Below, in pieces: positions 18,141-24,406 of a DNA stretch of 35,568 nt. The stretch covers positions 1 through 35,568 of the forward strand of contig SGZM01000009.1 of the NCBI GenBank assembly GCA_004214065.1. The letters are read 5' to 3'. This DNA comes from Gammaproteobacteria bacterium. GTDB taxonomy: Bacteria; Pseudomonadota; Gammaproteobacteria; Magnimaribacterales; Magnimaribacteraceae. The notes under the pieces are model-generated. The model made no database searches and had not been told where the DNA came from. It worked only from the letters and a program-made list of their open reading frames with translations. Numbering within the stretch: the stretch's first letter is position 1; each line of letters opens with the position of its first letter. The position numbers and the translations under genes were made by a program.

Positions 18141-18158
18141 ATGATTTATGGGAATAAT
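18129..18158 (+). promoter_or_regulatory. Candidate sigma-70 promoter for the 36-residue protein and NMO gene
   Basis: TTGACG (18129-18134), an 18-base spacer and AATAAT (18153-18158), each hexamer five of six to consensus. The -35 lies inside the first codons of the divergent transporter gene. Transcription would start near 18165, just before the ribosome site of the small gene. Confidence 0.55.
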
Positions 18159-18160
18159 AA

Positions 18161-18173
18161 CCCTTTTAAAGGG
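18161..18173 (+). promoter_or_regulatory. Inverted repeat overlapping a ribosome binding site
   Basis: CCCTTT-T-AAAGGG directly precedes and partly includes the GGGAGG ribosome site of the small gene. In RNA a five-pair stem would cover the first three G's, so it could dampen translation. It could also be a DNA operator at the transcription start. Confidence 0.35.
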
Positions 18174-18182
18174 AGGAAAAAA

Positions 18183-18293
18183 ATGGAAGAGGACAAAAAA
18201 ACTTATAAATATATGACTTTGTTTAGTGTAATTATTGGAATAGTAGTTATTGCACAACTTATTCTTGCGAACTACTTACAGGCAATTTATTAA
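18183..18293 (+). CDS. 36-residue single-pass membrane protein
   Basis: A small gene starting MEEDKKTYKYMTLFSVIIG: a short charged N-terminus and one membrane helix (about residues 11-30), ending YLQAIY. The ribosome site GGGAGG is among the strongest in the window and correctly spaced, and a good promoter lies upstream, so I regard it as real. It is followed 29 bases later by the second nitronate monooxygenase-like gene on the same strand. The other nitronate monooxygenase gene in this window is also preceded by a tiny membrane protein gene, though the two peptides are not obviously alike. Function unknown. Confidence 0.65.
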   Translation: MEEDKKTYKYMTLFSVIIGIVVIAQLILANYLQAIY

Positions 18294-18322
18294 AATTACT
18301 CAACATAAGAAAAGGATAGATT

Positions 18323-19459
18323 ATGAATTCAAAAATATGTGAACTTCTGGATATAGAGTTTCCTTTAGTAGCCTTTACACACTGCAGAGATGTTGTTGTG
18401 GCTGTCTCAAAGGCTGGAGGATGTGGTGTTCTTGGTGCTGTAGGTATGTCCCCCGAACAACTAGAACAAGAACTTAAATGGATTGATGATCATATTGATG
18501 GTAAGCCATATGGAGTTGATGTATTAATTCCAAATAAAATGGTAGATCAAAGTGAAAAATTTGATGCTGAAAAACTGAAAGGTATGATCCCACAAGAATA
18601 CGCTGACTTCAGAGCAGATCTTTTAGAAAAACATGATATTGAAGCAAGTGAACTTAGAACAATTGACACCGCTGGTTCAAGTTTTGCTGCAAACACAAAA
18701 TCTGATGGGGCAAAAGCTTTATTAGACGTGGCGTTCAATCATCCTATTAAACTAATAGCTAATGCCTTAGGAGTCCCACCAGATTGGATGCTCCAAATGG
18801 GTAAAGATAATGATGTTAAAGTTGCAGCACTTTTGGGTACAGCCCAACATGCAATTAATCAAGTTAAAGCGGGCGTGGATATACTCGTTGTTTCAGGAAC
18901 AGAAGCTGGAGGTCACTGTGGAAGTGTCTCTACTATGGTTCTCATACCTGAAGTTTATCAAGCTATACAACCTTATGGCGATACTCCAATACTTGCTGCA
19001 GGAGGAATTGTTACAGGTAAACAAATGGCAGGTGCAATGGCAATGGGAGCTTCAGGTGCCTGGTGTGGTTCTGTATGGTTAACAACAGTTGAATCTGAAG
19101 TACCTCCAGTTATAAAAGAAAAAATGGTAGCAGCAAACTCAAGTCAGACTGTTAGATCGAGGAGTAGAACTGGAAAGCACTCAAGACAGCTGGTGTCGCC
19201 TTGGACAGATGCATGGGAGTCAGAACAAGCTCCAGACCCTTTACCAATGCCGCTGCAACCTATGGTTGCTGAACCAGCTTTACAAAAAGTAAATAAATTA
19301 GCTGAAGGCGGCCATGATGGCGCCAAAGATCTAGCTACTTATTGGGTTGGTCAGGGAGTTGGTTTAATGAACCAGAGTATTTCTGCCAGTGATGTTGTAC
19401 AAGAATTCAAAGAAGATTTTGCAGAAGCCTACGAAAGGCTTACTGGGTTTGTATCTTAA
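18323..19459 (+). CDS. Nitronate monooxygenase-like flavoprotein (second copy)
   Basis: NMO-family FMN TIM barrel, 378 residues. FMN-site segments are KAGGCGVLGAVGMSPEQLE, the loop VSGTEAGGHCGSVSTM, PILAAGGIVTGKQMAGAMA and MGASGAWCGSVWLTT. It is longer than the copy at 9204-10184 through an insert near residues 65-140 and a C-terminal tail; the two are distant relatives, not recent duplicates. An oxidising role on nitronates or another carbon acid is inferred from family only. The ATG has AAAAGGAT as ribosome site. The stop overlaps that of the opposing PhyH gene (shared TTAA). Confidence 0.85.
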   Translation: MNSKICELLDIEFPLVAFTHCRDVVVAVSKAGGCGVLGAVGMSPEQLEQELKWIDDHIDGKPYGVDVLIPNKMVDQSEKFDAEKLKGMIPQEYADFRADLLEKHDIEASELRTIDTAGSSFAANTKSDGAKALLDVAFNHPIKLIANALGVPPDWMLQMGKDNDVKVAALLGTAQHAINQVKAGVDILVVSGTEAGGHCGSVSTMVLIPEVYQAIQPYGDTPILAAGGIVTGKQMAGAMAMGASGAWCGSVWLTTVESEVPPVIKEKMVAANSSQTVRSRSRTGKHSRQLVSPWTDAWESEQAPDPLPMPLQPMVAEPALQKVNKLAEGGHDGAKDLATYWVGQGVGLMNQSISASDVVQEFKEDFAEAYERLTGFVS

Positions 19460-20271
19460 TTTACTGCTTCGCCGTCTTTAAGTATTAGAAACTGCCTAGT
19501 TTCATCATTTAGATCTTCAGTCAATGACTGAGATATAACACGTTTTGCACCGTCTGGTGCATATTGCAGAATATATGACTTCCTTATACCTTCTGATAGA
19601 TTTGGGCCTGTCCGATGAGGAGTTAAGGAAGAAAAAATAGCTATACTTCCGGCTTTAAGTGGTAAGCAAATTGAGTCAGAAGAATCTAAAGGTATCTCAT
19701 GACCTAAGTCTGTAGCCTCATGAAATAAAGTTCCTTTTTGATGTAAACCAGGCATAACCCATGGGCATCCATTTGTTTCATCGGTATCTGTTAATGCAAT
19801 CCAACAAGTAAGATATGCTTGTGGCTCTATGAAGGTATATCCATTGTCTTGGTGCCAGGGAAATTCATCTTTTGTTCCAGGTTTCTTGTATACGGCTTGA
19901 TCCCAATAGAGTCTTACATCTGGGCCTATTAAGTCTCTACAAATATTTGAAAATACCTTATGTCGACTAAAATCTTTAAGTTGTTCAGATTGAGTAACTA
20001 AATGGGTAGTGAAAGTTATTTCTTCAGCTCTAGATATAAAAAACTTTCCACCATCCAGTCCCTTTAATGCTTCGGTAACATTAAACTCATAAGGATCTAT
20101 TTGCTCTATAACTTCAGTTACTTCAGAAGGCGAAAAAGCATCTTCCACGACTACAAAGCCGCTTTCGTTGAAGGATGTAATCTCCTCTTCAGAAAAAAAT
20201 TTATAAGGACCTTCTGGAATATTCCATGAGAAGGTTGAATTATTGGCGTGTAATTTAATTTCTTGATCCAT
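19456..20271 (-). CDS. Phytanoyl-CoA dioxygenase (PhyH) family protein
   Basis: Fe(II)/2-oxoglutarate dioxygenase, 271 residues. The metal triad is complete: His140 and Asp142 in FPWHQDNGYTF and distal His219 in LTPHRTGPN, with Arg230 likely holding 2-oxoglutarate. WVMPGLHQKGTLFH is another family block. Bacterial PhyH proteins hydroxylate diverse small molecules, so phytanoyl-CoA itself should not be assumed. It is the last gene of a five-gene operon, starting two bases after the dihydroorotase-like gene, and its stop overlaps the opposing flavoprotein stop by four bases. Confidence 0.9.
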   Translation of the reverse strand: MDQEIKLHANNSTFSWNIPEGPYKFFSEEEITSFNESGFVVVEDAFSPSEVTEVIEQIDPYEFNVTEALKGLDGGKFFISRAEEITFTTHLVTQSEQLKDFSRHKVFSNICRDLIGPDVRLYWDQAVYKKPGTKDEFPWHQDNGYTFIEPQAYLTCWIALTDTDETNGCPWVMPGLHQKGTLFHEATDLGHEIPLDSSDSICLPLKAGSIAIFSSLTPHRTGPNLSEGIRKSYILQYAPDGAKRVISQSLTEDLNDETRQFLILKDGEAVN

Positions 20272-20273
20272 AT

Positions 20274-21605
20274 TTATCTATCAAATTCTAACTGCATACC
20301 CAAATTTGTCTCCAAAATTTTTCCTTCGTTGTAAGCATGTCTTCCGTTAACAAAAGTACTGATAATTTTTGAGTTGAAAGTATCACCTTCAAAAGGTGAC
20401 CATCCACAAAAATAAGATGTATTTTCCTTGGTAATCTTATGCTCATGCTCTAGATCCACAAGCACACAATCGGCCCAATACCCTTCTCTAACATAACCTC
20501 TATCTATAATTTTAAATCTATCTGCTACCTTGTGCGAAAGATAATAAGGAAGGTCATTCAAAGAATAAACACCTTCCCGAACAAGCTCCAATAAAACAAG
20601 CAGTGTGTGTTGAACACTAGGAATTCCAGAAGGACAATCCATATAGTTATTCGATTTACCTTCTAATTGATGGGGAGCATGATCAGTCGCGACATAGTCT
20701 ATATAGCCTTCTAACAACCCTTTTCTCAGGGCATCACGATCAGCAGTCTCTTTTATTGATGGGTTGCACTTGATTAAAGTGCCTTTGGTGGCGTAATCAT
20801 CTTTTGAAAAGTATAAATGAGGTATGCAGACTTCGGCTGTGATTCTCTTCTCGCTTAAAGGTTTATTAGAAAATAATTCTATTTCTTCTTTGGTAGTTAA
20901 ATGAAGAATATGTAAGTTAGCATTATGCTTCTCAGCTAGCCCAATTGCTTTTTTAGAAGATTTCAAACACGCCTCTCTTGCTCTTATTTCTGCGTGCATT
21001 TCTACAGGAATATTTTCACCGTATTTAGCTAAAAATTCCTGCTCTTTAGCCTTAATTATTGGATCATCTTCACAATGAGTAGTTATTATTACTGGTGACT
21101 CTTTAAATAAATCATTTAATGCATCATCACTATCGACATGAAGGTTGCCTGTTGAAGAGCCCATAAAAATCTTAATTCCACAAACTTCTTTAGGATCAAT
21201 TGCTTTGATTTCATCAATATTAGTATTTGAAGTCCCCATATAAAAAGAGAAGTTTGCTGATGCAGTTTGCTCTGCAATAGATATCTTTTCTCTCCATAAA
21301 CCTAAATCAAGGGTTGGAGGGATGACATTCGGCATATCCATAAAAGAAGTAGTCCCTCCAGCAATAGCTGATAAAGACTCAGTTTTAATACTTCCTCTTT
21401 CTGTTAAACCCGGCTCTCTAAAATGACACTGATCATCAATAACACCAGGGAATAAAAATAAGCCAGCAGCATCAATAACCTCGCCCTCAGATAGTAAGTC
21501 ATTCCCAATCTTTTCAAATCTGCCGTTCTTAATTACCAAATCTTTTTCTTCAATTTGGCCTTCGTTGACGACTTTGCAATTCTTGATTGTTACTGTGTTA
21601 TTCAA
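20274..21605 (-). CDS. pyrC: Dihydroorotase-like amidohydrolase
   Basis: Metal-dependent amidohydrolase of the dihydroorotase/allantoinase/hydantoinase group, 443 residues. REPGLTERGSIKTESLSAIAGGTTSFMDMPN is split here as HFREPG (61-66) and GGTTSFMDMPN (83-93); the likely carboxylated Lys145 is in GIKIFMGSS; THCEDD, LHILHLTT and YVATDHAPH supply other metal ligands. The first His of the usual DxHxH is Gln59 (DDQCHF). The start is TTG, not ATG: an upstream stop in frame leaves no other choice, and GGGAG lies nine to ten bases before it; TTGA overlaps the TauD stop. Pyrimidine synthesis is the default role, but the operon suggests possible catabolic use. Confidence 0.8.
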   Translation of the reverse strand: MNNTVTIKNCKVVNEGQIEEKDLVIKNGRFEKIGNDLLSEGEVIDAAGLFLFPGVIDDQCHFREPGLTERGSIKTESLSAIAGGTTSFMDMPNVIPPTLDLGLWREKISIAEQTASANFSFYMGTSNTNIDEIKAIDPKEVCGIKIFMGSSTGNLHVDSDDALNDLFKESPVIITTHCEDDPIIKAKEQEFLAKYGENIPVEMHAEIRAREACLKSSKKAIGLAEKHNANLHILHLTTKEEIELFSNKPLSEKRITAEVCIPHLYFSKDDYATKGTLIKCNPSIKETADRDALRKGLLEGYIDYVATDHAPHQLEGKSNNYMDCPSGIPSVQHTLLVLLELVREGVYSLNDLPYYLSHKVADRFKIIDRGYVREGYWADCVLVDLEHEHKITKENTSYFCGWSPFEGDTFNSKIISTFVNGRHAYNEGKILETNLGMQLEFDR

Positions 21606-22387
21606 AATGGTTTACTCCCTGACGTAGTTAATCTATGCATAGTTCTTGTTTGGTCTCCATAACCATGTTCGGCATAATGTTGAACACTTCTATTATCCCA
21701 TACAACAAGATCTCCATTAGACCATTTGTGTCTATAAATATATTCTTTCTTAGATGCATGTTTATAGAGAATCTCCAATATTCTTTGAGACTCTCTGGAG
21801 TCTATATCTTTAATCGATTTAACAAAAGCTTCTGTAACATATAAAGCCTTTTTTCCAGTTTCAGGGTGTTCTCTAAATATTGGATGTTCAACCGTCTTGG
21901 CATTATTAGGATCTCCTCCAGACAGCAGCAAAACACCAATATTACTGTGGATAGCTAGTTTTTCAGAAAGCAAAGATTTCAGATCTGTGTCTAATTCATC
22001 ATACGCAAGGTGCTGACAGGAGAACAAAGTGTCCCCGCCTTTTTCTGGTACCTCCAAAGAATATAAAAGTGTGGCATCTGGTGGACACTCTTCGAAAGTT
22101 ACATCAGAGTGCCAATGGGCATTGGTATGATATTTTTCTCCTAGATTTTTTATTTCAAGAATCTCAGGATGTCCCTCTATGCCCTTGAAAACTGGATGTA
22201 CCAATGCTTCGCCCCAAAGTTTAGAGATATTTTTTAAATCTTGTGGGTTTAAATTCTGATTTTTAAAAACGATTACAGAATGATCAAGAAAATAAATTTT
22301 AATACGAGCCATATCCTCATTGCTAAGACTTTTAAGATCTATATCTGTTAGCTCAGCTCCTATAGGACCTAATTCTTTAATATCCAT
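21602..22387 (-). CDS. TauD/TfdA-family 2-oxoglutarate dioxygenase
   Basis: Fe(II)/2-oxoglutarate dioxygenase, 261 residues. The iron triad is His93 and Asp95 (HWHSDVTFEE) and His237 (WDNRSVQHYAEHGYG), with 2-oxoglutarate-binding Arg252 in RTMHRLT; GGDTLFSCQHLAYDEL and HPIFREHPETGKKALYV match the TauD/TfdA pattern. Relatives cleave taurine, alkylsulfates, aryloxyacetates or carnitine-like compounds by hydroxylation; the true substrate is unknown. One base separates it from the upstream Smr-like gene, and its stop overlaps the next start by four bases. Confidence 0.92.
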   Translation of the reverse strand: MDIKELGPIGAELTDIDLKSLSNEDMARIKIYFLDHSVIVFKNQNLNPQDLKNISKLWGEALVHPVFKGIEGHPEILEIKNLGEKYHTNAHWHSDVTFEECPPDATLLYSLEVPEKGGDTLFSCQHLAYDELDTDLKSLLSEKLAIHSNIGVLLLSGGDPNNAKTVEHPIFREHPETGKKALYVTEAFVKSIKDIDSRESQRILEILYKHASKKEYIYRHKWSNGDLVVWDNRSVQHYAEHGYGDQTRTMHRLTTSGSKPF

Positions 22388-22388
22388 A

Positions 22389-22616
22389 TTATTTAAGTCT
22401 ATGGACTTTTATCTGTCCATATTCATGTCCAGACCCATTATAGTATTCGGCATTTGATCTTTCTAATACAATCCTTACTAGTGAAAGCATTTTTTCACTA
22501 TTCCCACATATTATAGTCAAAGGCATTTCATCTTGATTTAAATAAACGAAGTTCTCAACTGCTAAATCAACTTCATGATGTCTGAAACCATGTAAATCTA
22601 AAATATGACTAGGCAT
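22389..22616 (-). CDS. Small Smr-domain-like protein
   Basis: A 75-residue protein that is essentially one Smr domain: ILDLHGFRHHEVDLAVENFV gives the LDxHG motif, and LTIICGNSEKMLSLVRIVL aligns with the segment that normally carries HGKGxGxLR. That second motif is altered to CGNS, so nuclease activity, where known to depend on it, may be lost. Smr domains occur alone or on MutS2 and act on branched DNA or RNA. The gene lies with one- and two-base gaps between a deacylase-like and a dioxygenase gene, an odd setting for a nucleic-acid enzyme. The domain call is moderately sure; the role is open. Confidence 0.7.
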   Translation of the reverse strand: MPSHILDLHGFRHHEVDLAVENFVYLNQDEMPLTIICGNSEKMLSLVRIVLERSNAEYYNGSGHEYGQIKVHRLK

Positions 22617-22618
22617 AT

Positions 22619-24322
22619 TTAATGAGAGTTTCGAATAAGTCTTCCGTTTAATGCACCCGTGGCCTCTCCTTTAACAAAGGCTACTTCTCCTGAAACAATT
22701 GTGTAGTCATAACCTGAAGCTTTTTGCACTAATCTCCTGCCGCCTGCAGGTAAATCATTAATAATTTCAGGTTCATGTAAAGTTAACCCTTCATAATCAA
22801 TAATATTAATATCTGCTTTATAACCCTCTTGAATTATTCCTCGATCTTTTATTCCAAGTAAATTTGCTGTTTCTGATGTTTGCATCTTAATAACTGTCTC
22901 TAAAGGTAATTTGTCACCTCTATCTCTATCTCTTGACCAGTGCTGAACAAGAGTAGTAGGAAAACTTGCATCACTAATTGCGCCACAATGTGCACCTGCA
23001 TCACCTAGCCCAGAGATTGTATAAGGATGTTTAAGCATTTTCTCAACAAGACTTAGATCCCCTGTTTGATAGTTAAATAGAGGATGATAAATCAAGGCCT
23101 TTCCGTCTTTCTCTAACATGGCATCGTATGCAATCTCTTGGGCCGTCATATTAGAACGTTCGGCTAAAGACAAAAAAGAGTCTTTGGGATCAGGTTCATA
23201 ATTAGCAGGTTCACCTAATTTGAACATCTTTCTGTAAGAACTAACAATTTCGTCTACTAAGGGATTTATCGAAACGGACTCTTCAGAAAGTAATTTATTC
23301 TTAAAATCAAGAGTATTCATAATCTCTACCCTTTTTTCTAATGGATGGTCAGCAATTTCCATATAAGAAGGATGGAATCTAAATGGATTTAGTGTTGCTG
23401 TAAGGCCCATCAAAATACCAGTTGCTCTGGGAGGTACTTGACCATACATATCTATGCCTTCTGATTGAGCCTCTTCAATACCATCGAGTAATTGCATCCA
23501 CCACTCAGGTCTAGCATCCTGTTGTTCTACTGTTATAGATATAGGCCTTCCTGACTCTTGAGACATAGATCTAAAAATATCAAATTCGGAATCAAAATCA
23601 TAAAAGTCAGATATACCCTGTAAAACTCCTTGGTTAATTTCTCCTAGAGACTTGGCTATCTCTACAAGTTCTTTTTTGTGTGCAGTAATGCTTGGAGTCA
23701 AATTACCATTAACATCATTATGTTTTTCTGTTCTAGAAGTGCTGAAACCATAAGCTCCAGCTTGGACTGCTTCTTGAACTATTTGTTTCATTTTCTCTAT
23801 CTCCTCTTGAGATGCTTCTTCATGATTGATACCCCTTTCTCCCATAACATAAGCCCGAACAGCTCCATGAGGAATTTGTGTCCCAACATCAATGGCAAGG
23901 GGTTTTTTTTCTAATGCATCTAGATATTCTGGAAAACTCTCCCATTCCCAATCAATACCTTCATGTAATGCTGTTCCTGGTATATCCTCTACCCCTTCCA
24001 TTAGACCTATAAGCCAATTTCTTTGATCAGGTTTACATGGTGAGAAACCTACTCCGCAATTACCCATAACTACCGTAGTGACACCATGATAAGTTGAAGG
24101 TCTAAGATAAGGGTCCCAAGTAACTTGACCATCATAATGTGTATGTATATCTACAAAACCTGGTGTAACGATTTTTCCTTTAGCATCGATTACCTTTTTA
24201 CTTTCGCCATTTATATGGCCTACCTCGACTATTTTTTCATTGAGAACTGCCACGTCACCTTCAAAGGGATCGCTTCCGGTTCCGTCATAAATCAAGCCAT
24301 TTTTAATAATTAAGTCATACAT
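22619..24322 (-). CDS. D-aminoacylase-like N-acyl amidohydrolase
   Basis: Amidohydrolase of the D-aminoacylase/N-acyl-D-glutamate deacylase type, 567 residues. GKIVTPGFVDIHTHYDGQ carries the HxH metal pair, GVTTVVMGNCGVGFSPC the family Cys region, and SGLGDAGAHCGAISDAS the late catalytic Asp; a second beta-sandwich part comes from both termini (IIKNGLIYDGTGSD, GYKADINIIDYE). It is longer than biochemically studied D-aminoacylases near 480 residues. A TTG five codons upstream is in frame, but the ATG at 24322 has GAAGG eight bases ahead and is preferred. It is first in the five-gene operon, so it probably defines the pathway's initial hydrolysis or regulation point. Confidence 0.87.
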   Translation of the reverse strand: MYDLIIKNGLIYDGTGSDPFEGDVAVLNEKIVEVGHINGESKKVIDAKGKIVTPGFVDIHTHYDGQVTWDPYLRPSTYHGVTTVVMGNCGVGFSPCKPDQRNWLIGLMEGVEDIPGTALHEGIDWEWESFPEYLDALEKKPLAIDVGTQIPHGAVRAYVMGERGINHEEASQEEIEKMKQIVQEAVQAGAYGFSTSRTEKHNDVNGNLTPSITAHKKELVEIAKSLGEINQGVLQGISDFYDFDSEFDIFRSMSQESGRPISITVEQQDARPEWWMQLLDGIEEAQSEGIDMYGQVPPRATGILMGLTATLNPFRFHPSYMEIADHPLEKRVEIMNTLDFKNKLLSEESVSINPLVDEIVSSYRKMFKLGEPANYEPDPKDSFLSLAERSNMTAQEIAYDAMLEKDGKALIYHPLFNYQTGDLSLVEKMLKHPYTISGLGDAGAHCGAISDASFPTTLVQHWSRDRDRGDKLPLETVIKMQTSETANLLGIKDRGIIQEGYKADINIIDYEGLTLHEPEIINDLPAGGRRLVQKASGYDYTIVSGEVAFVKGEATGALNGRLIRNSH

Positions 24323-24406
24323 ATCAAAAACCTTCAAAAATTATAAACTTCTTTCTGATATAGTATCGCACCTTAAATTTAACTGCATATATATTTATAA
24401 AAGCTA
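24323..24406. promoter_or_regulatory. Divergent promoter region, amidohydrolase operon / metalloprotease
   Basis: Eighty-four bases separate two divergent starts, so both promoters must be here or inside the genes. TATA-rich hexamers occur on both strands (TATAGT near 24358 on plus, its mirror on minus), but none has a convincing -35 partner and I cannot name exact elements. Confidence 0.35.

Noticed and set aside
18141-18257. 39-codon N-terminal extension of the UMF1 transporter
   Set aside because: Covers the promoter, leader and start of a divergent small gene; the family begins at the MKRQRKLSKEAWRW region.
24323-24337. TTG start five codons upstream in the D-aminoacylase-like gene
   Set aside because: The TTG overlaps the GAAGG ribosome site of the inner ATG and has none itself.
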